From: Chryseobacterium viscerum
GTDB lineage: Bacteria; Bacteroidota; Bacteroidia; Flavobacteriales; Weeksellaceae
Direction of reading: 5' to 3'
Length of the DNA stretch: 64,000 bases
Assembly (NCBI RefSeq): GCF_025949665.1
Contig: NZ_JAPDFT010000001.1
Location: 310,001 to 374,000, forward strand
Shown in pieces: positions 1 through 7,877 of this stretch. The stretch's first letter is position 1; each line of letters opens with the position of its first letter. The notes under the pieces are model-generated. The model was not told the origin of the DNA. It saw nothing but the letters and a program-made list of their open reading frames with translations, and did not search any database. The position numbers and the translations under genes are program-made.

Positions 1-87
1 TGTACAAAGTAAAAAGCAGGATGTACAAAGTATTGTCGTTAAATAATACCAGGTATTTCAATCTCTTTACCATGTACATTGTACATT
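1..87. repeat. heptad-periodic intergenic repeat (words TGTACAA, GTACATT)
   Basis: The 10-mer TGTACAAAGT occurs at 1-10 and again at 22-31, exactly three 7-bp units apart, and GTACATT is repeated back to back at 74-80 and 81-87. The block lies just downstream of the efflux adaptor gene and the last unit touches its stop codon. It belongs to the same class of 7-bp periodic spacers seen elsewhere in the window (for example 38302-38322 and 49078-49091 share the ACATTGTAC word). Confidence 0.6.
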
Positions 88-1186
88 ATTTTGCATCCAG
101 CATATAAATTCCGCCTTCGGTCATGATGGTTTCTCCGGGTTGTAAGCCTGAAATGATTCTTACTTTTTCCTGATTGGTTTCTCCTGTTGTCACAGAACGT
201 TTTGTATATTGACTCTTGCCTGTTTTTACCCATACATATTGGGAGTTGTCCTGCTGCATCAAAGCGGTTACGGGAATCATCACCGTTTTTTCAGGAGTTG
301 TTGAAAAATTAACGGTAGCATACATCCCCGGTTTTAGTTTTCTGTCCGGATTATCACATTCAATAAGGACTTTAATACTTCGGGTATCTTCGTCTACAAT
401 TTCATTGATGTGATATACTTTTCCGGTAATATTTCTGTCCGGATACGCACTTACTTTTACAGAAACCTGATCTCCGGGATGAACAAAGCGGATGTCTTTT
501 TCTTTTACGTCACCGGAAATCCATACTTTGGATAATTCTGCGATAATCATTACCGGATCAGCATCTCCTTTCAGGTATTGGCCGTTTACAATTTTGTTGG
601 AAATGATCTCTCCACTGATGGGAGCTCTTACAATAAGAGGACTTCCTATACCTCCACCTTTACTGTTATAGACTTTCAAGGCAGAAGAAGCATTAGAGAG
701 GGATGTTTTTTTATTTTTAAAATCGGTTTCCGCTTCATCCAGTTCTTTTTGAATACCAACCCCATGTTTTACGAGATCCTGCTGGCGTCTGTAGTTTTTG
801 TCGGCAAGCTGTACATCATTCAGGGCATCTGTATAATCCTTTTGAACCGAAAAATAATCTGAAGAAAGGATTTCAAAAAGAGGACTTCCGGCAGAAATAT
901 TTTGTCCAAGCTGAATAAATGATTTTGTAATTCTTCCGGAAAAAGGGCTTGCAATTTCCGCATAATGATTAGGAATAGCCTGAATAGTTCCTGCTGAAAT
1001 TACTCTATCACTGTGTTCCTGCTTGGTTACAATCCGGGTTTTAATTTTCTTGAAAATGGGATTGTTTTCCGGAACGGTGACCTGGTCGCCTTTCATCACT
1101 ATTTCCGGTTCTTTGTTTTGCTGAGGTGTATTGTCTTTACAGGAGACTGCAAAGAGAATAATACTACTTAAGATTATCTTTTTCAT
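86..1186 (-). CDS. efflux RND transporter periplasmic adaptor subunit (HlyD/CusB-like lipoprotein)
   Basis: This 366-residue protein is a membrane-fusion adaptor that would link an inner-membrane RND pump to an outer-membrane channel in the periplasm. It begins with a lipoprotein signal ending at Cys16 (lipobox AVSC), then shows the lipoyl-like halves around residues 80-110 and 180-215 (PFSGRI, VRAPISGEI), a coiled-coil hairpin between them (about 115-170), and a beta-barrel and membrane-proximal domain with a PGMYATV motif near 290. Lengths and order fit the CusB/HlyD_D23 group, so a metal or drug substrate is plausible but cannot be read off. The pump gene would lie to the left, outside the window. 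The upstream MgtC gene ends only 4 bp before the start, so the two are probably cotranscribed. Confidence 0.88.
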   Translation of the reverse strand: MKKIILSSIILFAVSCKDNTPQQNKEPEIVMKGDQVTVPENNPIFKKIKTRIVTKQEHSDRVISAGTIQAIPNHYAEIASPFSGRITKSFIQLGQNISAGSPLFEILSSDYFSVQKDYTDALNDVQLADKNYRRQQDLVKHGVGIQKELDEAETDFKNKKTSLSNASSALKVYNSKGGGIGSPLIVRAPISGEIISNKIVNGQYLKGDADPVMIIAELSKVWISGDVKEKDIRFVHPGDQVSVKVSAYPDRNITGKVYHINEIVDEDTRSIKVLIECDNPDRKLKPGMYATVNFSTTPEKTVMIPVTALMQQDNSQYVWVKTGKSQYTKRSVTTGETNQEKVRIISGLQPGETIMTEGGIYMLDAK

Positions 1187-1190
1187 GATC

Positions 1191-1673
1191 TTAATACAAT
1201 TGAGTGCTATTGCTGATTTTTATTTTTTCGTTGTTGTTTTTCTTGATACTGAACCGTTTTTTGCTCCTTGCTTCTTTCTGAGAAGATAAAGAGGGTCTCA
1301 GGAATATATTGGTAGAGACAATGAAAAGAACTGTGATGAGGGCTTCTAAAGGATATCCCAAAGCACATAGTGCACCTATGGCTGCAGAACACCATAATGT
1401 GGCTGCCGTATTCAATCCTCTTACGGTAAGACCGTCTTTCATTATAACGCCGCCGCCGAGGAAACCGATTCCGCTGACAATATAAGAGGTGATTCTGCCG
1501 GCTGCATCACCACCTATTCTGATGGCAATCAACACAAACGCTGCAGAACCGATGCAAACCAAAGTATTGGTTCTGAGACCTGCATTTTTTTGACGCCACT
1601 GTCTTTCAAAACCTATACCGGCTCCCAGACAGAAGGCAGTCAGTAAACGAAGGGTAAATTCAAATGTATTCAT
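1191..1673 (-). CDS. MgtC/SapB family membrane protein
   Basis: The 160-residue protein carries the MgtC family signature: GAGIGFERQWRQK near the N-terminus (the conserved charged R/E segment), LRTNTLVCIGSAAF, and GIGFLGGGVIMK followed by GLNTAATLWCSAAIGALC. Four to five hydrophobic helices place it in the inner membrane. The family is tied to magnesium limitation and virulence in enterobacteria, but the biochemical role in flavobacteria is unknown. The C-terminal tail is short and basic, so this is the small SapB-like form without the cytoplasmic ACT-like domain. It precedes the RND adaptor gene by 4 bp on the same strand, an uncommon pairing that may reflect a shared metal stress response. 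Confidence 0.9.
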   Translation of the reverse strand: MNTFEFTLRLLTAFCLGAGIGFERQWRQKNAGLRTNTLVCIGSAAFVLIAIRIGGDAAGRITSYIVSGIGFLGGGVIMKDGLTVRGLNTAATLWCSAAIGALCALGYPLEALITVLFIVSTNIFLRPSLSSQKEARSKKRFSIKKNNNEKIKISNSTQLY

Positions 1674-2082
1674 AACTTTTCCTGTTTTTATAAAGCTTTT
1701 CAGCTGTACGGGAAAAGTGAGTACAACTAAAGCTTTTAAGATTGATAATGACTGTAAGGATCTGAGTCCATATGCTTTATTTTTTACTGTGCAAAAGTAG
1801 AAATGCCTGCCTTTTTTTACCGTTAGAAAAGCTTTAGAATGTTATTAGAAAATCATTAGAGAAAATACTTTTCTGCTTTTTTAAGATGATAATACCGGAA
1901 ATAATTATTTTTTAGACCCTATTAATAAGTGTAAACTGTACCCATTGTAAAAGATAAAATTTCAATACATTTGGGGACAGGCAGTTTTACATAATGAATT
2001 TCACGATTTATCCTAGTAAAATAAAAGTTTGTTTAATCCCGGAGACTTCTTTCCAAACTCTTTTGAATTATATATTTTAGAA
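1674..2082. other. divergent spacer between mgtC-like gene and EamA exporter gene
   Basis: No coding sequence is supported here. The right part holds the EamA promoter listed separately. The left part must hold the promoter of the mgtC-adaptor pair, but I see no clear TAnnTTTG box on the minus strand. No riboswitch-like fold was recognised. Confidence 0.5.
1944..1973 (+). promoter_or_regulatory. Bacteroidota-type promoter for EamA gene
   Basis: A -7 box TACATTTG at 1966-1973 matches TAnnTTTG, with an ATTG -33 element at 1944-1947 separated by 18 bp. Transcription would start near 1979 and give a leader of about 100 nt before the ATG at 2083. Confidence 0.5.
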
Positions 2083-2934
2083 ATGAAAAAATTAAACATA
2101 GCGATACCCGCTACATTGTTAGCGATCATATGTGTACAGGGAGGAGCTTCTATTGCCAAGCAGCTTTTTCCTGCCATTGGAGCTATTGGTACAGTTACTT
2201 TAAGAATTGTACTTTCAGCTGTTTTGCTTACGGTGATTAATCGTCCGAAATTTTTAGAGTTTAACAGACAGAAATGGAAATATTGTGCGATATACGGAAT
2301 AGGTCTGGCAGCAATGAATCTTATTTTTTATATGGCAATTCAAAGAATTCCATTAGGGTTGGCGGTTACCGTAGAGTTTGCAGGACCTTTATTTCTTGCA
2401 TTGGTATTGTCCCGTAAACTATTGGATGTCGCATGGGCATTATTGGCATGTGTGGGAATTCTGCTGATTGTTCCTTGGCAGAATGATCATGTGGATTTGG
2501 TAGGACTTGGGCTTGCCTTTCTTGCAGGAATGTTCTGGGCTCTTTATATCATAATGGGTGGAAAGGTTTCAAAAATAATGGATGGAAAAGATGCCGTAAC
2601 TACCGGGATGATATTTGCAAGTATGGTGATTATTCCCTTTACAATATGGGATGGTGCTGTTTTTAATCTTACTCCCACTATTTTTGTAAAAGGGCTGGGA
2701 GTAGCTATTCTTTCAAGTGCTTTGCCATTTTCGCTGGAAATGATGGCTTTGAAAAGACTTCCTGCAAAAACATTCAGTATTCTGATGAGCCTTGAACCTG
2801 CATTTGCTGCGCTTTCAGGATTGGTTTTTCTTTCTGAAAAGTTATCTTTCTTACAGTGGATTTCTATTGCCTGTGTGATTACGGCGAGTATTGGAACTAC
2901 TATTTTCAATAAGAAATCTCTTTCTCATGAGTAA
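2083..2934 (+). CDS. EamA/RhtA-type drug-metabolite transporter
   Basis: This inner-membrane protein of about 283 residues has ten predicted hydrophobic helices in two repeated halves, as in the EamA (DMT) superfamily. Segments such as IPLGLAVTVEFAGPL and MSLEPAFAALSGLVFL match the RhtA/YdcZ-like exporters, which export threonine, homoserine or other small metabolites. An open frame extends upstream to 2029, but the ATG at 2083 starts a normal Met-Lys-Lys N-terminus and lies downstream of the promoter at 1966-1973, so it is preferred. It ends 12 bp before the convergent histidine kinase gene. The substrate is not evident from sequence. Confidence 0.88.
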   Translation: MKKLNIAIPATLLAIICVQGGASIAKQLFPAIGAIGTVTLRIVLSAVLLTVINRPKFLEFNRQKWKYCAIYGIGLAAMNLIFYMAIQRIPLGLAVTVEFAGPLFLALVLSRKLLDVAWALLACVGILLIVPWQNDHVDLVGLGLAFLAGMFWALYIIMGGKVSKIMDGKDAVTTGMIFASMVIIPFTIWDGAVFNLTPTIFVKGLGVAILSSALPFSLEMMALKRLPAKTFSILMSLEPAFAALSGLVFLSEKLSFLQWISIACVITASIGTTIFNKKSLSHE

Positions 2935-2945
2935 AGAAGGAGAAA

Positions 2946-4307
2946 TTAAATGATATCAAATATCACAGTAAAAACAGTCTCATTATGATCTGATACCACT
3001 GTAATTTTTGCATGGTGGAGGAGAATAATTTTCTCGGTAAGGAAAAGCCCTATTCCGTGTCCTTTCTCCTGTCTGGATGTTTCGCTTCTGTAAAAAGGTT
3101 TGAAAATATGTTCCAAATCTTCTTTAGGAATGATGTTTCCTGTATTGGCAAAACTAATTAAAAGAATCTTGGAATTGGTTCTGACATCTATTGAACAAAT
3201 GTGTTCTGGCGAATATTTACAGGCATTATCAATAAGATTATTAAAGGCCACCTGTAGAAGATATTCATTTCCCTGGATGATAAGTTCGTGCTCTTCTACC
3301 GCATCGTCTATGTTTAATGAAACTTTATATCCGGAATTCTCTTTTACGATTTTAGTATAAGATTCCAGAAGAATTTCATCAAGGCGAAGTTCGGAAAAGC
3401 TGATCTCGTTAGGATCATAACTTGCTTTGGCGAGGTCCATTAAACTATTGGAAAGTTTCACCATATTTCGTGCATCTTCCAGTGCATATTGGATGGTTTC
3501 CTGATATTCTGCTTTGGTTTTATCTTTTTCAGAAGCCAGTTCCAGTTCAGTAATAATGGCAGATAGAGGCGTTCTCAATTCATGTGAAATATTGGATACA
3601 AAATGCTTTTGTGAATCAAAAGAGTTTTCCAGCCTTTCCAGCATTCCGTTAAAATTTTGAGCAAGTTCATTAAGTTCATCTTTTTCCTTTGTTGTTTTCA
3701 GACGCAACTGTAATTTCCCGGCTGTAATTTTTTTAATCTGGGCGACCATCTCACTGAGTGGACTCAATGCCTTCTTGGAAAGAAATATTCCTGAAAGATA
3801 AATCAATATTAAAATACTGAAGAACGAAATAATGCTGATGGTAAGAAGATGAGTGAGATATTCATATCCATATTGATCATAGGCTGCGGCGGTTACCGCA
3901 TAAGTTTTTCCCTCATAATGATAGACCATCCCGATCACCTGCAAATCATTTAAAAAGAAATTGATTCTCTTTTCCTGGAATATCTGCGAAAGCATTTCCG
4001 GGGTTTCCTTTACATAATCTACCTTGGCATCGTCATGATAAACCAGTTGTTTATTGGCATCATAAATGGCTACCTGAACTTCATTAAGTGTTCTGGTATT
4101 GTTTTTATAAAGCTTATGCATTTCCTGCTCCGGCAGTGAACTTCGGAAAAACAAATCTGCTTTGGCAATCGCTTCGTTCTGAAGTTCGCTGTAAAAAGAC
4201 TTTTCTCTGGCTTCTTTGGATGAATAATAAATCGAAACGCTGTAAGCACTTAAAAGCATTGCAGTAATTAAGGTAAAAAGCAGTGTAAGTCTGGTTCTTA
4301 TTTTCAT
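2946..4307 (-). CDS. sensor histidine kinase (HAMP-containing, OmpR-system partner)
   Basis: The 453-residue kinase has a transmembrane helix at about 7-29, a periplasmic sensor of roughly 120 residues, a second helix near 155-178, a HAMP region, and a HisKA domain with the phospho-acceptor His in SNISHELRTPLSA. The catalytic domain shows the N box (NNLIDNACKYS), a degenerate G1 region (SFANTGN in place of DNGxG), an F box region (IFKPFYRS) and the G2 box GHGIGLFL. It lies 28 bp downstream of its response regulator on the same strand, so the pair is one operon. The sensor domain resembles no ligand-binding family I can name. The G1 change from Asp to Ala-Asn is a mild deviation from the canonical motif. 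Confidence 0.93.
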   Translation of the reverse strand: MKIRTRLTLLFTLITAMLLSAYSVSIYYSSKEAREKSFYSELQNEAIAKADLFFRSSLPEQEMHKLYKNNTRTLNEVQVAIYDANKQLVYHDDAKVDYVKETPEMLSQIFQEKRINFFLNDLQVIGMVYHYEGKTYAVTAAAYDQYGYEYLTHLLTISIISFFSILILIYLSGIFLSKKALSPLSEMVAQIKKITAGKLQLRLKTTKEKDELNELAQNFNGMLERLENSFDSQKHFVSNISHELRTPLSAIITELELASEKDKTKAEYQETIQYALEDARNMVKLSNSLMDLAKASYDPNEISFSELRLDEILLESYTKIVKENSGYKVSLNIDDAVEEHELIIQGNEYLLQVAFNNLIDNACKYSPEHICSIDVRTNSKILLISFANTGNIIPKEDLEHIFKPFYRSETSRQEKGHGIGLFLTEKIILLHHAKITVVSDHNETVFTVIFDII

Positions 4308-4335
4308 CCGGATATTTTTTAGTTCATCTTAATGA

Positions 4336-5040
4336 TTACTGTACAATGCCTGATTCGTAGTCTTTCTTCAGAATAAATCCCATACCGGCTTTGGTGTGGA
4401 TAAGTTTGGTCTCAAAATCTTTATCAATCTTTTTTCGGAGATAGTTAATGTATACATCAATAAAATTGGTTCCCGTATCAAAGTGGGTTTCCCATACTTT
4501 CTCTGCAATTTCACTTCGGGAAAGGACTCTTTCTGAATTTTCCAGCATAAATTTTAAAAGATTAAATTCTTTCGGAGTCAGTTTTATTGGAGTATGATCC
4601 CTGCTCACCGTTTTCTGCTCCAGATTCATTTCAATTCCCTCATATTGAAGAACAGAAACTTTTTGCAGCCTCTGTTGTGAAAAACGTTTCAGAAGTACTT
4701 TGATCCTTGCTGTCAGTTCCCGCATTTCAAAAGGTTTGGTCAGATAATCATCAGCTCCGGCATCAAATCCTTCCAGTTTGTCATCAGTGGTTCCCAGTGC
4801 AGTCAGCATAATGACAGGAAGATTAGGTTTTAATGCTTTGATTTCATTACAAAATTCAAGGCCGTTTTTTTTAGGAAGGACAATATCTGTGACGATCAGA
4901 TCAAAATTGGTCTGCAAAGCCAGTTTCAGACCTGTGATTCCGTCATAAGCCACGGTTACCTCAAATTTAGCTTCCTGAAATCCTTTTGCAATCAGTTTGG
5001 AAAGCCTGTCATCGTCTTCAACTAATAAAATATGTGGCAT
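4336..5040 (-). CDS. OmpR-family response regulator
   Basis: The 234-residue protein has a receiver domain with acidic pocket EDD (8-10), phospho-acceptor Asp52 (VTDIVLP), the conserved Thr/Ser and Lys102 region (LTKPF), and a C-terminal winged-helix DNA-binding domain (KLTPKEFNLLKFML through YINYLRKKID). It is cytosolic and is phosphorylated by the kinase encoded just downstream. First gene of the two-gene operon. Targets are unknown; the divergent neighbour is a YiiX-like hydrolase gene starting 101 bp away, which is a candidate. Confidence 0.95.
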   Translation of the reverse strand: MPHILLVEDDDRLSKLIAKGFQEAKFEVTVAYDGITGLKLALQTNFDLIVTDIVLPKKNGLEFCNEIKALKPNLPVIMLTALGTTDDKLEGFDAGADDYLTKPFEMRELTARIKVLLKRFSQQRLQKVSVLQYEGIEMNLEQKTVSRDHTPIKLTPKEFNLLKFMLENSERVLSRSEIAEKVWETHFDTGTNFIDVYINYLRKKIDKDFETKLIHTKAGMGFILKKDYESGIVQ

Positions 5041-5141
5041 AAGAATCTTGGAAATGTTTGGGTTGGTGTGAAGAATAGATCAATATTCCCACAAATGTAA
5101 TGAATTCTATTTTGTAATTTTGATGCCGAAAGTAGAATAGA

Positions 5142-5816
5142 ATGTCTGAATTTAAAATATTTTTTAGCAAAAGAATCAAAGAAATTATTGCTGTAGGAAT
5201 TTTATCCTTTTTAATGATTTTACTGGTTCAGTGTAGTCACGTTTATCAAAGTAATGTAGAACTCAAAAATGGAGATCTTCTTTTTGTTACTGCCAAAGAA
5301 TCCGGGCTTTCCGGAGCGATCAATAATGTCACTCAAAAACAAAAAACAGCTTCATTTGATCATATAGGAATTCTGGAAAAAGAATGTCACCATATGTTTG
5401 TACTGCATGCTGCTCCCAAAGGTGGTTCTCAAAAGCAGGATTTAAAAGACTTTATCAAAGACCAGAAAGAAGAAGGACAGGAAATCATTGTATATCGTCT
5501 GAAGCCGGAATATCAGAAAACAATTTCCGGAGCTATTGAAAAAGCCAATTCTATGCTTGGAAAACCTTACAATTTCAATTATATTCTGGATGAAAATTCA
5601 TATTACTGTTCAGATTTTGTGGAAAGGGCTTTTCGGGATGATCATATTTTCAAACTGGAGCCAATGACATTTATTGATCCCAAAACAGGTAAAACAAATA
5701 CGTTTTGGGAAGAATTTTATACCAAAAAAAATATCAAAGTCCCTGAAGGTGAGCCTGGTTGCAACCCCAACGGACTTGCCGGTTCTGAGAAACTGGAAAG
5801 AATAAATAAACTTTAA
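5142..5816 (+). CDS. YiiX/YebB-like N1pC/P60 papain-fold cysteine hydrolase, membrane anchored
   Basis: The 224-residue protein opens with a hydrophobic segment (about 15-32) ending in VQCS, which may be a lipobox or a signal anchor. The remainder matches the YiiX-like clan of permuted NlpC/P60 enzymes: LKNGDLLFV, a His in FDHIGIL that would be the catalytic His, and SYYCSDFVERAF that would hold the catalytic Cys. Members cleave peptide or amide bonds in envelope substrates, but the exact reaction is unproven. It is divergently placed from the OmpR-type regulator. A T-rich weak terminator follows. Confidence 0.8.
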   Translation: MSEFKIFFSKRIKEIIAVGILSFLMILLVQCSHVYQSNVELKNGDLLFVTAKESGLSGAINNVTQKQKTASFDHIGILEKECHHMFVLHAAPKGGSQKQDLKDFIKDQKEEGQEIIVYRLKPEYQKTISGAIEKANSMLGKPYNFNYILDENSYYCSDFVERAFRDDHIFKLEPMTFIDPKTGKTNTFWEEFYTKKNIKVPEGEPGCNPNGLAGSEKLERINKL

Positions 5817-5823
5817 AAGAGAA

Positions 5824-5852
5824 AGAAGCTGCTAAAGCTTTTTTTTTTTTAT
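5824..5852 (+). terminator. weak intrinsic terminator after YiiX-like gene
   Basis: A short AAGCT/AGCTT hairpin at 5826-5840 runs into a tract of T. The stem is only 5 bp, so confidence is moderate. Confidence 0.45.
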
Positions 5853-5870
5853 GTTAAAATTTAAAAAATA

Positions 5871-5895
5871 TTAGTCTACTAATTTGGTAGACTAA
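5871..5895. promoter_or_regulatory. palindromic operator upstream of NIL-domain gene
   Basis: Two perfect 9-bp arms (TTAGTCTAC and GTAGACTAA) flank a 7-bp spacer. The palindrome ends 10 bp before the -7 box at 5906-5913 and therefore covers the -33 region, the position expected of a repressor site. It could also act as a terminator hairpin for the gene to the left because a T tract follows. Confidence 0.6.
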
Positions 5896-5905
5896 TATTT
5901 TTTTA

Positions 5906-5913
5906 TATTTTTG
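5906..5913 (+). promoter_or_regulatory. -7 promoter box for NIL-domain gene
   Basis: TATTTTTG matches TAnnTTTG and is followed by a leader of about 57 nt to the ATG at 5976. Confidence 0.5.
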
Positions 5914-5975
5914 TCACAGATTTAAATGCAGAGTGCAATATGATCTGAGAAGTTTAACCAAAAAAATGTTTAGCG

Positions 5976-6287
5976 ATGATTACACCTAATCCAGGCCTGC
6001 AGGTTTTACAAAATAAAATAAACCTGCCTAAAAAAGAATTGTTATTGGAAATAGAGTTGAATGGCAAAATGAAATTTGAACATTTAATGAATACCATCTA
6101 CAATCAATTGGGCATCTGTCATAGAGTGTTATCCGCTAACGTAGAATATGTGAACGGATATAGTTTTGGTTCAGTACAGTTATATATTAATGTAAGTTCA
6201 GAAGATTTTCAGCAGCTTGAGATCTATCTGAATAAAAATAAACTTATGAATACGACGGTGGAGTATATCTGCAGAAAGTATTTTTAA
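5976..6287 (+). CDS. stand-alone NIL-domain protein
   Basis: The 103-residue protein consists of about 20 leader residues followed by one ferredoxin-like domain. The stretch VLSANVEYVNGYSFGSVQLYI matches the core of the NIL domain, which normally forms the C-terminal methionine-sensing part of the ABC ATPase MetN. Here the domain stands alone with no ATPase, permease or ferredoxin part and no methionine transporter next to it. A methionine or sulfur-compound sensing role is an inference from the domain. It has its own promoter, an operator-like palindrome and a strong terminator, so it forms a single-gene unit. Confidence 0.7.
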   Translation: MITPNPGLQVLQNKINLPKKELLLEIELNGKMKFEHLMNTIYNQLGICHRVLSANVEYVNGYSFGSVQLYINVSSEDFQQLEIYLNKNKLMNTTVEYICRKYF

Positions 6288-6314
6288 GTGAGATTCATAT
6301 AGTTTTAATTACCT

Positions 6315-6350
6315 AAAGTGTCCGGTCTTTTACCGGGCACTTTTTACTTT
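6315..6350 (+). terminator. intrinsic terminator of NIL-domain gene
   Basis: AAAGTGTCCGGT pairs with ACCGGGCACTTT (one G-U) around a short loop and is followed by T residues. Confidence 0.8.
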
Positions 6351-6425
6351 TTTATTAAAAGCAGATTATAAACAGATATAAAAAAATAATAATTAATCGG
6401 CACAGAATTGGGGTTGCCTCAAAAG

Positions 6426-6506
6426 TGTCATTCTGAACGAAATGAAATGTAGTGAAGAATCTCATGTATTTAACTGATAATAAGATTCTTCCTTCGTCAG
6501 AATGAC
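6426..6506. repeat. dispersed palindromic element, GTCATTCTGA family
   Basis: The left arm reads GTCATTCTGAACGAA and ends in GAAGAATCT. The right arm is its inverted counterpart, AGATTCTTCC then TCGTCAGAATGAC. The two arms flank about 25 bp. This is the widespread palindrome type found in many bacterial genomes between genes. It lies between the convergent NIL-domain gene and murA. A half-copy occurs inside a gene at 37659-37689. Confidence 0.8.
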
Positions 6507-6516
6507 AAAAGTCAAA

Positions 6517-6546
6517 CAAAAAAACGTTCAGAGTAATCTGAACGCT
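6517..6546 (-). terminator. intrinsic terminator of murA
   Basis: Inverted repeat CGTTCAGA/TCTGAACG with a 4-nt loop. The A tract on its left is the T tract of the minus strand. Confidence 0.75.
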
Positions 6547-6569
6547 TTCATATTATAAATAAAATAATT

Positions 6570-7877
6570 TTAAATTCTTTCGATATCGGCACCAATTGCT
6601 CTTAGCCTTCCATCGATATTCTCATATCCTCTGTCGATTTGCTCGATATTGTGGATAATAGATTTTCCTTCTGCTGAAAGTGCAGCAATAAGAAGAGCGT
6701 TTCCGGCTCTGATATCCGGGGAAACCATCGTTGTACCTCTTAGCGGAGCCTCCTGGTTCAATCCGATTACCGTAGCTCTGTGCGGATCACATAAAATGAT
6801 CTGAGCGCCCATGTCAATTAATTTATCCACAAAGAATAATCTGGATTCAAACATTTTCTGATGAACCAGAATACTTCCTTTTGCCTGAGTAGCTACCACT
6901 AAAATAATAGATAATAAATCCGGCGTAAATCCTGGCCATGGAGCATCCGAAATAGTAAGGATAGACCCGTCAATAAATTTTTGAATTTTATAATGTTCCT
7001 GAGCAGGAATGTAGATGTCATCACCACTTTGCTCAAGCTCGATTCCTAATTTTCTGAATGTATTCGGGATTACACCAAGTTGGTTCCAGTTTACATTTTT
7101 GATGGTGATTTCAGATTTTGTCATTGCCGCAAGACCAATCCACGATCCGATTTCTACCATATCCGGAAGCATGGTATGCTCCGTTCCTCTCAGATAATCT
7201 ACTCCTTCAATGGTAAGAAGGTTGGATCCGATTCCTGAAATATTGGCTCCCATTCTGTTCAGCATTTTACATAATTGCTGAAGATAAGGTTCGCAGGCTG
7301 CGTTGTAGATTCTTGTTTTTCCTTTTGCCAAAGCTGCTGCCATTACAATGTTGGCAGTTCCGGTTACAGAAGCTTCTTCCAATAAAATGAATTTTCCTCT
7401 CAGTTCTTTGGCTTTTAAAGAATAGAAATATTCCTCTTCATCATAATTGAATTCAGCACCCAGTTCTACAAGCCCCTGGAAGTGGGTATCCAGTCTTCTT
7501 CTTCCGATTTTGTCACCTCCCGGAGTTGGCATATAAGCTTCTCCATAACGGGCAAGCATCGGGCCCATCAGCATAATAGATCCACGTAATTTTGCTCCGT
7601 CTTTTTTGAACTCGTTAGATTTTATGTAATCAAAATTTACCTGATCAGCTTTGAAAGTATAATCTCCCTGTCCGTTTTTAGTAATTTTTACCCCAAAATC
7701 TCCAAGAATTTCAATCAGTCTGTTAACATCATGAATATCAGGAATATTTTTGATTCTTACCTCTTCGTCCGTAAGGAGTACCGCACATAAAATTTGTAGA
7801 GCCTCATTCTTGGCTCCTTGTGGAGTTATTTCGCCCTGCAGTTTTTTTCCTCCTCTTATTTGAAATGTTCCACTCAT
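6570..7877 (-). CDS. murA: UDP-N-acetylglucosamine 1-carboxyvinyltransferase
   Basis: MurA transfers enolpyruvate from PEP to UDP-GlcNAc, the first committed step of peptidoglycan synthesis in the cytosol. The 435-residue protein shows the inverse alpha/beta barrel hallmarks GAKNEALQIL (21-30), RGSIMLMGPMLARYG, PDMVEIGSW and the C-terminal DIRAGNALLIAAL. The loop residue that is Cys115 in Escherichia coli is Asp122 here (PTPGGDKIGRRR, codon GAC at 7512-7514 on the minus strand). Asp at this position occurs in mycobacterial and chlamydial enzymes and makes them insensitive to fosfomycin. It starts at the stop of the DUF4290 gene (TAATG overlap), which suggests coupled translation. Confidence 0.97.
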   Translation of the reverse strand: MSGTFQIRGGKKLQGEITPQGAKNEALQILCAVLLTDEEVRIKNIPDIHDVNRLIEILGDFGVKITKNGQGDYTFKADQVNFDYIKSNEFKKDGAKLRGSIMLMGPMLARYGEAYMPTPGGDKIGRRRLDTHFQGLVELGAEFNYDEEEYFYSLKAKELRGKFILLEEASVTGTANIVMAAALAKGKTRIYNAACEPYLQQLCKMLNRMGANISGIGSNLLTIEGVDYLRGTEHTMLPDMVEIGSWIGLAAMTKSEITIKNVNWNQLGVIPNTFRKLGIELEQSGDDIYIPAQEHYKIQKFIDGSILTISDAPWPGFTPDLLSIILVVATQAKGSILVHQKMFESRLFFVDKLIDMGAQIILCDPHRATVIGLNQEAPLRGTTMVSPDIRAGNALLIAALSAEGKSIIHNIEQIDRGYENIDGRLRAIGADIERI

